Below are positions 35,157-43,805 of a stretch of 64,000 nt of DNA, in pieces. Each line of letters opens with the position of its first letter. The stretch's first letter is position 1. The translations under genes and the position numbers were made by a program. Origin of the DNA: JAUIIK01 sp963745675 (GTDB taxonomy: Bacteria > Chloroflexota > Chloroflexia > Thermomicrobiales > CFX8); contig CAVUYM010000031.1 in assembly GCA_963745675.1 (NCBI GenBank), positions 76,003 to 140,002 of the forward strand, written 5' to 3'. Below the pieces are notes generated by a model that was not told the origin of the DNA, searched no databases, and saw only the letters and a program-made list of their open reading frames with translations.

Positions 35157-37073
35157 GTGTCGCGTTCCTCACTGCAGTACAGGCGAGACGCCTCCGGATT
35201 CCTCCCGATTGAAGCCTATGGCGCGGTCGGCAACGGTCGCACCGTTGCCCTGATTGGCAGCGACGCTTCCATCGACTGGCTCTGCTTCCCGCGCATCGAC
35301 AGTAGCAGCATCTTCGGCCGCATCCTCGACAGCGAGCGCGGTGGTTACTGGCAGATCCGCCCGACCGGAGAATGGAGCGTGCGACGCCACTATATCGAGG
35401 ATACGAACGTCCTCGTGACTCGCTTCGAAACTGCTTCAGGCATCGCGGAAGTCGTCGACTTTATGCCCTCGATCGGGTTTGGCGCGAACCTCGGTATCGT
35501 CGACCGGCTCTTTTCCGGTATGGTCATTCGTATCGTGCGCGGTGTCGAGGGACGGGTGCAGATGCGGCAGGAGATCGCGCCATGCTTCGACTACGGCCGC
35601 GACCGCCCAATCTTTGAACTGGTACCGGGGCGCGGGGCGCTGATTAAGGGCCGCAAGGAATTTCTCTCGATCAACTGTGAAATACCCTTGGAGAAGGGCG
35701 AGCACGCTCTGACAACAGATTTCACCATTGAAGAGCACGAAGAACACCACATCATCGCCTGTTACCACGGAACACCTGCCGCGCTCTGGCTCGGCGTTGC
35801 TCCCGGCACATCGGACCGGCTCTTCGGCTATGAACTTCTTGGGTGGCGGACATGGATCAGTCGCTGCGAGTACGAAGGCCCCTATAGCGAGCACGTGCGC
35901 AGGAGCGCGCTGGCGCTGAAGTTGCTCGACTATATGCCGACCGGTGGTATGGCCGCTGCCGCGACGACTTCATTGCCGGAAGATCTCGGCGGTGTCAGAA
36001 ACTGGGATTATCGTTATTCATGGATTCGCGATACGACCTATGCGATCTATTCGTTTATGTCAATCGGATATCGCGAAGAAGCAGAATCCTTCTTCCAGTG
36101 GATCGTCGACGCAACCAATCTCCAGGCCTCGTCACTCCAGGTCATGTACAGCGTCGGTGGAGAAACCGATCTCCAGGAACAGGAACTGAGCCATCTCGAC
36201 GGCTATCGCGGGTCTAAACCGGTGCGCATCGGAAACGGCGCCCAAACCCAAAAGCAGCTCGATGTCTGGGCGGAACTGCTCGACGCCGCGCACACCTATC
36301 GCCGGTTCGATGGCGCAATCTCGGAAACGCTCTGGAACTACCTGGCGTCGCTCGTTAACCAGGTGCTCTTTCATTGGCGAGAGCCCGATTCAGGCATCTG
36401 GGAGGTGCGTAGCGAGCCGCGCCGGATGACCTATTCCAATGTCATGAGCTGGGTTGCATTGGACCGGGCGATCAAGCTCGGCCGCGTCGATGAGCGAGCC
36501 GCACCCTACGAACTCTGGGAGCGTACACGGGACGAAATCTATCGCGAAGTAATGCAGTATGGCGTCAACCCGGACGATGGTGTCTTCACACAATCCTTTG
36601 GATGCAACGTCCTCGACGCCTCGACCTTGTCATTCCCGTTGCGACACTTCATCGATGCGAATCACCCGGTCATGTCGAAGACGATCGACGCAATCGAACG
36701 AGAGTTAACGAACGATGGACTGGTAGCACGCTACAAAGTCTCCGACAACGACTCCAACATCGACGGGTTGGCCGGTGACGAGGGCCACTTCGTGCTGACT
36801 TCCTGCTGGCTGATCGATTGTCTGATCGCCCGCGATGAATTCGAGCGTGCGAAGGAACTGCTGGAGCGCCTACTCGATCGGGCAAATGATCTCGGCCTTT
36901 ACGCCGAACAAATCGACCCCCGAACTGGCGCACACCTCGGCAATTTCCCCCAGGCCTTCAGCCACCTCGGCATCATCAACTCAATCATCAACTACGCTCG
37001 CGCTACCGGCGAATTCGAGCCGGAATACATGTCGACTCCCGACGCACAGCTCACCGGCGCCGTCGACGACTAA
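35157..37073 (+). CDS. GH15-family glucoamylase/trehalase-like glycosidase
   Basis: This 638-residue cytoplasmic protein (no signal peptide) has the GH15 organisation. An N-terminal beta-sandwich (AVGNGRTVALIGSDASIDWL, FPRIDSSSIFGRILD) leads into an (alpha/alpha)6 barrel with TSLPEDLGGVRNWDYRYSW, IRDTTYAIYSF and the C-terminal EQIDPRTGAHLGNFPQAFSH. Relatives hydrolyse glucans or trehalose. GTG 35157 starts it, with AGGGCGGGCG upstream. The SPEDLGG and EQ(ID) segments hold the expected acidic catalytic positions. Trehalase or glucoamylase cannot be separated by eye. Confidence 0.9.
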   Translation: MSRSSLQYRRDASGFLPIEAYGAVGNGRTVALIGSDASIDWLCFPRIDSSSIFGRILDSERGGYWQIRPTGEWSVRRHYIEDTNVLVTRFETASGIAEVVDFMPSIGFGANLGIVDRLFSGMVIRIVRGVEGRVQMRQEIAPCFDYGRDRPIFELVPGRGALIKGRKEFLSINCEIPLEKGEHALTTDFTIEEHEEHHIIACYHGTPAALWLGVAPGTSDRLFGYELLGWRTWISRCEYEGPYSEHVRRSALALKLLDYMPTGGMAAAATTSLPEDLGGVRNWDYRYSWIRDTTYAIYSFMSIGYREEAESFFQWIVDATNLQASSLQVMYSVGGETDLQEQELSHLDGYRGSKPVRIGNGAQTQKQLDVWAELLDAAHTYRRFDGAISETLWNYLASLVNQVLFHWREPDSGIWEVRSEPRRMTYSNVMSWVALDRAIKLGRVDERAAPYELWERTRDEIYREVMQYGVNPDDGVFTQSFGCNVLDASTLSFPLRHFIDANHPVMSKTIDAIERELTNDGLVARYKVSDNDSNIDGLAGDEGHFVLTSCWLIDCLIARDEFERAKELLERLLDRANDLGLYAEQIDPRTGAHLGNFPQAFSHLGIINSIINYARATGEFEPEYMSTPDAQLTGAVDD

Positions 37074-37108
37074 CCACTCCTGCGATGACCGGCAAGCACG
37101 CTCTGAGC

Positions 37109-37254
37109 TGGCATCCCGACGTCAGGAGGGATCTAGTACGACGGTCGTGTGTATTCGAGGCAGTAGATGGCTAGAAAGAACGACACGGATGCCGGATCTC
37201 CATCCCGAAGCAGCAGACTGGCCGGGATAGATCCCTCCTGACGTCGGGATGCCA
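37109..37254. repeat. Element with 27-bp perfect terminal inverted repeats
   Basis: The left arm (37109-37135, beginning TGGCATCCCGACGTCAGG) is perfectly complementary to the right arm (37228-37254), with 92 bases between and no coding potential. The ends TGGCATCC...GGATGCCA recur at 52876-52970. The layout is that of a MITE or dispersed palindromic element. The surrounding gap (37074-37521) holds nothing else I can support. Confidence 0.75.
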
Positions 37255-37521
37255 CGGTGCTGCTATTGAGCTCGTATTGAGCAGTCGGTCATGAGAACGA
37301 TCATGGCGAGACAGGGTTTGCTCCACTGCCGGTAGGCGTGACTGATGTCAGAATGGTGTAGATGACACCGGCTCTGTAGGTACTCGACTCCTACGGGGCG
37401 CACGCCCCCCACCCCAACGACAGGCGCACATTCTGAGATGTGAGCTGGTTGTGTCGCCATTTACCCATGAGACAGGCTATCGTCCTAAGGGTAGGTTGGG
37501 AAGGTCCAGGGAGATGAAAAT

Positions 37522-38997
37522 ATGACACGCACGCTTGTCCGTGGACGGTGGGTAATCGGGAGTGACGGCGTAAGCCATCATCTCCTTGAGAATGGTGAGG
37601 TCGTTTACGAGGGAAACCGCATCATTTTCACCGGTCACGACTATGCAGAACCCGTTGACGAAATCATTGACGCCGGCAACGCCGTGATCGGCCCCGGCTT
37701 CGTCGACCTCGACGCCCTCTTTGACCTCGATTCGACTGTCCTGGGCTTCGACAACCATCCAGGCTGGAAGAAGGCACGCGTATGGGCCAGCAGCTATGTC
37801 GAGAGTGGCGCCCGTGATGTCTATAGCCCAGAAGAAGAAGATTTTCAGCACGAGTACGCGATGGCACAACTGCTCCTGAACGGCATCACGACGGCGCTTC
37901 CGATTCGCTCAATTCTCTATCGCGAATGGGCCGAGACCTACGACGAGAATGCACGCGCAGCCGAGAGCGCAGCCCGGCTCGGTATCCGCATGTATCTGGG
38001 ACCCTCATATCGAACGGGACTGCCGGTCGTACGACCCGACGAGAGTATCGCTTTCCATTGGGACGTAGAACGCGGGATGCGAGGACTGGAAGACGCGGTT
38101 CGCTTTGCCCGCGATTTTGACGGCACGCATGACGGGCTCATTCGCGGTTTCCTTCAGCCCGACAGGATTGAGGGCTGCACCGAGGATCTGCTGCTGCAGA
38201 CCTCGAACGCCGCAGCCGAGCTGGATTGCCCGGTACGCTTGCACTGTTGTCAGGGCGAGCTGGAGGTTCAGGAGGTCCACAAACGCTGGGGGAAATCATC
38301 ACTAGAACTGCTCCACGAACTCGAGTTTCTCAGTCCTCGCACCCTGCTACCCCACGGACAGTTCCTGGGCGGCATCGATCCAACACCAGAAAAGATCGAA
38401 CGTGAACTGGGATGGCTTGCAGATTCCGGATCGACGATCGTCCAGTGCCCGCTCGTCATCGCCCGCCATGGAGGGATACTGGATTCATTTGGCAAGTACC
38501 GCGAGCGCGGCGTCGGCATCGGTCTAGGAACCGACACGTTCCCACCGGATATGGTCGTTAACATACATATCGGCGTGATGACAGCGCGCGCTGCTGACGG
38601 CGACATGCGGGTGAGCGCCGCCGACTACTACCACGCCGCGACGATTGGCGGCGCCGACGCCATCGGGCGTCCCGACCTTGGTAGGTTGACGCCCGGCGCT
38701 CTGGCCGACATCACAATTTTCGATCTTGATAGCTTCCATCTGGGGCAGTTCGTCGATCCGGTGCAGACGATGATCCTGAATGGCAGCGGGCGAGATTTCA
38801 CGACCGTGATTGTCAACGGACGCACAGTCGTCAAAGATCGCGAAATACCGGGCATCGACCTCGCCGAGTACCATCGGCGCGCTCAGCGCCAGTATGAAAA
38901 GCTGATCGCCTCATATCCCGAACGCTCGCATCTGCATCCGCCGGTGGAGGAGATCTTCAAGCCATCGTTTCCGATTCGTCGAGCCGAAGACGCTTGA
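37522..38997 (+). CDS. Amidohydrolase-superfamily protein (chlorohydrolase-like) lacking HxH
   Basis: This 491-residue protein has the amidohydrolase barrel with the flanking beta-sandwich: N-terminal TLVRGRWVIGSDGV and GNAVIGPGFVDLDALFDLD, and C-terminal GALADITIFDLDSF and TVIVNGRTVVKD. Metal and catalytic candidates are the His in VRLHCCQGE, the His in LLPHGQFLGG and the Asp in IGLGTDTFPP. The usual first motif HxH after strand 1 is replaced by DLDAL. Relatives deaminate or dechlorinate N-heterocycles. ATG 37522 has GGGAGATGAAAAT upstream. Either a variant metal site or a non-classical activity is implied. Confidence 0.85.
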   Translation: MTRTLVRGRWVIGSDGVSHHLLENGEVVYEGNRIIFTGHDYAEPVDEIIDAGNAVIGPGFVDLDALFDLDSTVLGFDNHPGWKKARVWASSYVESGARDVYSPEEEDFQHEYAMAQLLLNGITTALPIRSILYREWAETYDENARAAESAARLGIRMYLGPSYRTGLPVVRPDESIAFHWDVERGMRGLEDAVRFARDFDGTHDGLIRGFLQPDRIEGCTEDLLLQTSNAAAELDCPVRLHCCQGELEVQEVHKRWGKSSLELLHELEFLSPRTLLPHGQFLGGIDPTPEKIERELGWLADSGSTIVQCPLVIARHGGILDSFGKYRERGVGIGLGTDTFPPDMVVNIHIGVMTARAADGDMRVSAADYYHAATIGGADAIGRPDLGRLTPGALADITIFDLDSFHLGQFVDPVQTMILNGSGRDFTTVIVNGRTVVKDREIPGIDLAEYHRRAQRQYEKLIASYPERSHLHPPVEEIFKPSFPIRRAEDA

Positions 38998-39001
38998 ATC
39001 G

Positions 39002-39487
39002 CTAGTCTTCCTTAGTCAGGCCGAGTGCCTTTGCGACATCGGCGCTGTGGTTTATGGAGTGCATGCCTCCACTGCCTGCGAGGACATCGCTGGCCTGCAT
39101 CGCACCGCGTGGCATCGTGACGGTCGCATTGAGCGTGTCATCATCAAGTGTAGTGATGCGCTCGATCAGCGCCTCGTGGATGGCGCGAGATTGGGCGATC
39201 AGTTCGTCGCGCGACTTGTCGACGAGTTCGTCGACGATACTCTGGTTCCAGGTGTCAACGTCGAAGCCACCCTCAGCTGCCTGTGGCAATTCGCCACCCT
39301 GGGCGAGATTGATCAACATGTCGTAACCAGCTTGCCGGCCCGCCAGATGAGCCAGTATGCCTTTGGCCGTCCAGCCACCTTCGTAGACCTCGGTCGCGAG
39401 CTGCTCATCGCTCAAGTCGCCGAATGTCTGATCCACCGTCGCCATACCCTGCTGAATCGCTCCGATGATCTCTTCTCGTGTTGCCAT
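39002..39487 (-). CDS. DinB/maleylpyruvate-isomerase-type four-helix protein
   Basis: This 161-residue protein resembles the DinB/MDMPI fold: an N-terminal helix (ATREEIIGAIQQGMATVDQTF), the signature GGWTAKGILAHLAGRQAGY with a metal-type His, and a C-terminal MHSINHSADVAKALG with further His. Members bind divalent metal and use thiols such as mycothiol or bacillithiol. ATG 39487 follows GGAGGAATAGAA, fixing the start; the longer frame to 39571 is unlikely. Function not resolved. Confidence 0.75.
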   Translation of the reverse strand: MATREEIIGAIQQGMATVDQTFGDLSDEQLATEVYEGGWTAKGILAHLAGRQAGYDMLINLAQGGELPQAAEGGFDVDTWNQSIVDELVDKSRDELIAQSRAIHEALIERITTLDDDTLNATVTMPRGAMQASDVLAGSGGMHSINHSADVAKALGLTKED

Positions 39488-39536
39488 TTCTATTCCTCCA
39501 AAGCATTTCGGATCGATTACCTGCTCTATCCTAGCC

Positions 39537-40541
39537 TTACCGCACGAGGAAACCGTCACCGAGCGGGTCATCGGGCTCGATGATGAAGGTATGCATACCG
39601 GTAATGAAGGCGCGCCCAGCGACCTCTGGGATGATCGCGGTGAACTCGCCTACGCGGTCGGTTCCAAGCACTCGTCCGGTGAAGGCCGTGCCGGTGATGC
39701 TTTCGTGTACCCACGGCTGATCTGGTTCAACCCCGCCGGTCGCGTGCAACCAGGCGAGACGAGCGGCGGTGCCGGTTCCGCAGGGCGAGCGGTCGACCTC
39801 ACCGTCGGCGAAGATCGTCACGTTGCGCCCATGTGCTCCTTCGGCGTGTGGCGGGCCGGTAATGATTGTGCCGTAGATGCCCTGGAGGTCCGGTTCGAGC
39901 GGATGGCGGACGTCGAGTTGCCCTTCGACAGCGTGCTTAACTTGCATGCCGAAGTCGATCAGCTCTTTGATCTGGGTCGAGTCGACTGCAAGCCCAACTG
40001 CATCTGCGGGCGCAAGCGCGTAGAAGGCTCCTCCATAAACGACCTGGACAGTCAGGTTCCCATATGACGTTGCCACCTCGACGGCATCGGCGAAGACGAA
40101 CGAGGGGACATTCGTGAATGCCACGCCGCTCACCCGGCCATCAGCCAGCGTTGCTCTCGCCTTGATCAGCCCAGCCGGGCTGTCGTAGGCGATCTCGACG
40201 TGGCTTCCATCCGTCGGGTGCATCCCGGTTTCGAGCAAGATCGTCGTCACGGCGATGATGCCGTGCCCGCACATCGTCGAGTAGCCTTCGTTGTGCATGA
40301 AGAGCACGCCGTAGTCGGCCGCCTCAGTGACGGGCGGAGTGAGAATCGCGCCATACATATCGGCGTGACCACGCGGCTCCCACATCAGCGCCTGGCGCAG
40401 GTGGTCATGCTCGGCCAGCATTTCCGCGCGGCGTTCGAGGATTGTCGAACCGTTCAGCCGTGGTACCCCCGAAGTGATGAGTCGTAGCGGTTCGCCAGCC
40501 GCATGAGCGTCGATCGTTGATATGATGCGCCTGGTATTCAC
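39537..40541 (-). CDS. Proline racemase-family protein (hydroxyproline epimerase-like)
   Basis: This 334-residue protein belongs to the proline racemase/4-hydroxyproline 2-epimerase family. Both active-site cysteines are present: YSTMCGHGIIAVTT and DRSPCGTGTAARLAWL. This argues for racemase or epimerase over the Thr-containing dehydratase. N-terminal blocks TIDAHAAGEPLRLITSG and RAEMLAEHDHLRQALMWEPRG are typical. It stands between the DinB-like and DUF3105 genes and fits amino-acid catabolism in this nitrogen-compound region. Substrate, proline or hydroxyproline, is undecided. Confidence 0.9.
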   Translation of the reverse strand: MNTRRIISTIDAHAAGEPLRLITSGVPRLNGSTILERRAEMLAEHDHLRQALMWEPRGHADMYGAILTPPVTEAADYGVLFMHNEGYSTMCGHGIIAVTTILLETGMHPTDGSHVEIAYDSPAGLIKARATLADGRVSGVAFTNVPSFVFADAVEVATSYGNLTVQVVYGGAFYALAPADAVGLAVDSTQIKELIDFGMQVKHAVEGQLDVRHPLEPDLQGIYGTIITGPPHAEGAHGRNVTIFADGEVDRSPCGTGTAARLAWLHATGGVEPDQPWVHESITGTAFTGRVLGTDRVGEFTAIIPEVAGRAFITGMHTFIIEPDDPLGDGFLVR

Positions 40542-40631
40542 GGGGAGAACTCCACTTCGTGACAGATTTCACAAGCTGATATAGGATTGTGCGACGCACG
40601 TCTGCGTCCTGCATAGAGCAAGGTACGCCGA

Positions 40632-41234
40632 GTGGAAGCTCAACGCAACCCGATAACTGCCCCGGATCAGCATTCAGGCCACGGCACACCCGAAGCGCGA
40701 CAGCGCAGCCGCCTCTGGGTGCCAATCATTGCCGCAACGGTCGCACTGATTGCAATTTCCAGTTCACTCTATTCGCTGAATCGCCCTTCGATCCCTGACA
40801 AAATAGAGGGACTGATCGCATATGGCGACATCCCGAGCGTCGTCGTCGATGGGCCGGTCAGTTACAGCATCGACCCACCAGCCGGCGGACAGCACGCCGC
40901 GACATCCCTGGAATGCGGTATCTACTTCAAACCGGTCGAAAACGAACGGGCAGTCGCGGCGCTGGCTACTGGAGCGGTCTGGATAGCCTACACCCCATCT
41001 ATTAGCGCACAGGATCTGGAGGATCTGAAAGTCTTCGCTGAAGGTGAGATCGACATCTTCATGACGCCCTATCCCGACTTGCCACATCCGTTGGTTATCA
41101 CTGCCTGGGGCTTCCAACTCTATCCGGACTCGCCAACAGATACCCGCATCGCCTCGTTCATCCGTGACTATAAGAACGCTGACTCCGCGCCCTATCCCAA
41201 TCTGTCGTGCCGGGATGGAGAGCAGATTCCCTAG
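40632..41234 (+). CDS. DUF3105-type membrane-anchored protein
   Basis: This 200-residue protein has one N-terminal membrane helix (LWVPIIAATVALIAISSSLYS) and an outside domain with the DUF3105 pattern (VSYSIDPPAGGQHAATSLECGIYF, then AVAALATGAVWIAYTP). In typical DUF3105 proteins the last block reads like VHALEHG with His residues; here it is VAALATG, so the possible metal site is altered. GTG 40632 is the start. A strong hairpin follows at 41256-41293. Function of the family is unknown. Confidence 0.7.
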   Translation: MEAQRNPITAPDQHSGHGTPEARQRSRLWVPIIAATVALIAISSSLYSLNRPSIPDKIEGLIAYGDIPSVVVDGPVSYSIDPPAGGQHAATSLECGIYFKPVENERAVAALATGAVWIAYTPSISAQDLEDLKVFAEGEIDIFMTPYPDLPHPLVITAWGFQLYPDSPTDTRIASFIRDYKNADSAPYPNLSCRDGEQIP

Positions 41235-41255
41235 CCCGGATTCTTCAAACGACAG

Positions 41256-41293
41256 ACTGACTCCCGCTCAGCCGTGGCCAGGCGGGAGTCAGT
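41256..41293. terminator. Bidirectional hairpin terminator
   Basis: ACTGACTCCCGC (41256-41267) pairs perfectly with its complement (41282-41293) around 14 bases. It lies between the convergent ends of the DUF3105 gene and the lipoprotein gene. It has no clear T-tract. Confidence 0.7.
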
Positions 41294-41320
41294 GTCTTCA
41301 ATTCGTTTTGGGAGACGGGC

Positions 41321-42357
41321 TTACGGCAGATACTCGACGGTCAGCGATCGCCATTCGACGTATCCGCCGGCAGCACTATCGAAAGCGCACTCAGTATCGG
41401 AGGCCCAGATGTTGGACGAACCAGATGAATGGCAGACCGCCAGGAGTTGAAGGGTGTACGTCTGGCCGCCCTCAACCAGTGCTTCGATGATGAGACTCTG
41501 ATTCCCGCTGACTGGCTTACTCGCAGTGCTGGAATCAATCGTCGTCTTGCCCGCGACGGCCGGCGCTTTGATTGCCTGACCGTCTGGACCGAGGATCTGC
41601 AGCCTGATCTCGAAGGTCGACGCCATGCTACCCCAGCCTTTAGTGGTCAGTACACCATTCCAGCCTGCATCAGCCGTAATGCGGATTTTGCTCGTATCTT
41701 CTGCAATAAAGCTGTTTTGGATCGTGCCTACCGACGTGACATCCTCGGCAAGTCCAAAGTAGACACCGCTGCGAATGTAGGCGCGGGCGGGATATTGCGC
41801 CACATCAAACGACGCCGAAGCCTGTGCGAAGCTGAGGTATTCGCCTGAAGCCGTCTCTTGCCCGCGTTCCGGACGCTCAAAGATTAGTTCAGACGGCGCA
41901 ACAGCGGTCGCTGTTGGCGGAATCTCAGTCGGCGTCGGTGTCGCCTTTGGAGGCTCAGGTGTCGCCGTCGGGGCTGGCGGAACGTCGGTTGGTGTCGGCG
42001 GGATCTCGGTTGGAGTCGACGTTGGTGGAACTTCAGTTGGTGACGGCGACGGCGGTACTTCAGTTGGTTCCAGTGTAGGCGGCTCTGGAGTAGGAGAGGG
42101 GGCAGCAGCGTGGCGTTGGGTGGCACAGGAGCTTCCGTCGGTTGCTGGCTCACAATCGTCGCCTGTACGCGCTGATCTATTTCCTTCTGGAGACCGGTCT
42201 CTGTTTGCACCGCGTCTGCCACCTGCGTCTCGATGGCACTTTGATCATCCGCACCGGGCTCACTCGAAGGGCTCCCGCAAGCAGCGATGATGAAAAGCAA
42301 GGCTGCCAGTAGCAGACTGCCCCATATTGCACTTCGATTGTTTTGCAGACGCTTCAC
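41321..42357 (-). CDS. Lipoprotein with Pro/Thr linker and C-terminal beta domain, one frameshift
   Basis: The gene starts at GTG 42357 (MKRLQNN) with lipobox LLFIIAACGSP. A run of C at about 42095-42110 shifts frame. Read through, the protein continues PSPTPEPPTLEPTEVPPS with repeated Pro-Thr units, then a folded domain (SYFGLAEDV-like, IRITADAGWNGVLTTKG, IRLQILGPDGQAIKAP, GQTYTLQLLAVCHSSG) ending at 41321. The size is about 340 residues. The C-terminal domain looks like a jelly-roll or pre-peptidase type sandwich, but I cannot name it. A strong hairpin overlaps its ribosome-binding region (42366-42411). Confidence 0.7.
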
Positions 42358-42365
42358 GTGGGCCT

Positions 42366-42411
42366 CTTTCCGTATGTTGATCCGCTATCTCTGTGATCAA
42401 CATACGGAAAG
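42366..42411 (-). promoter_or_regulatory. 17-bp hairpin at the leader of the lipoprotein gene
   Basis: CTTTCCGTATGTTGATC (42366-42382) pairs perfectly with 42395-42411 around a 12-base loop. On the minus strand the 3' arm ends CGGAAAG, running straight into AGG, which together would be the ribosome-binding site 9 bases before GTG 42357. It could end the upstream ureohydrolase transcript or control translation of the lipoprotein. Confidence 0.7.
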
Positions 42412-42505
42412 GTTTCGCAAGAGAACGTATGCCAGCAGACGGCTGGCCTGTTAACTCGAATACACCGAAGCGCCGGCAATGGCCGTCAGCGTAGCAACCC
42501 CGAAG

Positions 42506-43663
42506 TCAGGATCTTTGCCGCAGGTCGGGGATTTGATAGGGCGCTTCTGGCATGTTCGGCGGTTTGCGGCCGAGTTTGCCGGAGACGACCAGCGAACCGA
42601 GCACTTCCCGGATGACCGTCGCGCCGAGAATCGCCGTGATATCTGCCACATCATAGGGCGGCGAGACCTCGACGATCTCCATCCCGACCAGCCCCTCACG
42701 AGCGATGCCGCGCAACATGTAGAGAACCTCGCGCGGCGTCAGGCCACCGGAAACAGGTGTGCCGGTGCCTGGGGCGAAGGCCGGGTCAACCGAGTCGATA
42801 TCAAACGAGAGCCAGACAGCGTCGGCATTCTTCCAGGCGACCTCCAGCGCGTATTCGAGCACTCGCTCCATGCCGTACTTATCGATATCGTCAACGGTGA
42901 TCATGGTGGCATTGCGCTCGCGGGCGGTCTTGTACCATTCCGGCGGGCTCGACCAGCCACCGACGCCAATCTGAACAAGATTCGTCGGCGGGGCGTTCGG
43001 GATGTTCGTCGCATGGAAGAAGGGCGAGCCGTGCATGCGCTCGTCGAGCGAATCTTCCGAGAGATCGGCGTGACGATCAAAATGGATGATGCCGATGTTG
43101 CCGTCGATGTAGGGTGAGATACCCCGCACATCCGGGTAGCCGATAGCGTGATCGCCACCCAGCACAACAGGAAAGACTTCGCGCTCGGCAACGAATGAAA
43201 CCGCTTTCGCAATCTGGTCGAAGGTCTTCTCCAGATTTGACGGTATGACCTGGATATTGCCCAGGTCGGCCGACACCAGCGATTTTCCGAGATCGACGCC
43301 GAAACCTGGATTGTATGGAGACTGGCCAACTCGGCGCAGGGCATCCGGCCCGAACCTCGTGCCCGGCCGGTAGGTCGTGCCGCCGTCATAGGGCGCGCCC
43401 AGGAAGACGACATCCTGGCCGCCCAGTTCGCGGGCATCTTCGAGATACTGCGCGCCGCCGAAGGTCTGGGCGGTCACGCCCCACCAACCGCGCGCGAAGA
43501 GCGACATCTTGCGATCGCGAATACTCTCGGCAGGTTCGAGCCCGTAGAGCCGCCTGGCTTCGTCTCGCTCCGCTCCGGTCGTTCCTTCAAGCGCCTCTTC
43601 CGCCTCCATCGCCCATGTGCCCTGGAGGCCGGGACGTTGGATTCGGTTGTTTTCGTCAGTCAT
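42506..43663 (-). CDS. Ureohydrolase (agmatinase/arginase superfamily), copy 1
   Basis: This 385-residue binuclear-metal ureohydrolase shows the signatures VVLGGDHAIGYP, IIHFDRHADLSED and LSFDIDSVDPAFAPGTGTP, plus VDLGAPYDGG-like FLGAPYDGGTTYRPG. The second motif is usually DAHxD and here is DRHAD, keeping the metal ligands Asp, His, Asp but changing Ala to Arg. The long N-terminal extension (about 70 residues) is unlike classical agmatinase. ATG 43663 follows GTGAGGGAA. It is the second of two tandem paralogues. Substrate could be a guanidino compound, possibly guanidine itself; not decided. Confidence 0.85.
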   Translation of the reverse strand: MTDENNRIQRPGLQGTWAMEAEEALEGTTGAERDEARRLYGLEPAESIRDRKMSLFARGWWGVTAQTFGGAQYLEDARELGGQDVVFLGAPYDGGTTYRPGTRFGPDALRRVGQSPYNPGFGVDLGKSLVSADLGNIQVIPSNLEKTFDQIAKAVSFVAEREVFPVVLGGDHAIGYPDVRGISPYIDGNIGIIHFDRHADLSEDSLDERMHGSPFFHATNIPNAPPTNLVQIGVGGWSSPPEWYKTARERNATMITVDDIDKYGMERVLEYALEVAWKNADAVWLSFDIDSVDPAFAPGTGTPVSGGLTPREVLYMLRGIAREGLVGMEIVEVSPPYDVADITAILGATVIREVLGSLVVSGKLGRKPPNMPEAPYQIPDLRQRS

Positions 43664-43680
43664 TTCCCTCACCCCCAACT

Positions 43681-43712
43681 GAGGGAACAGGTAACAGGTT
43701 ACAGGGAATAGC
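43681..43712. repeat. GGGAACAGG-type intergenic repeat
   Basis: AGGGAACAGGTAACAGG with further ACAGGGAA units lies in the gap between the two ureohydrolase genes. A pyrimidine-rich counterpart (TACCTGTCACCTACCCCC) follows at about 43787-43804. Same family as 21599-21630. Confidence 0.4.
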
Positions 43713-43805
43713 AGAGCAGAGAAGACTCAAAATGAACTTGCTACTTCGGTTCGCCGGTAGCCTGCAATCTTCTGCTATCCCCTAATACCTGTCACCTACC
43801 CCCTA

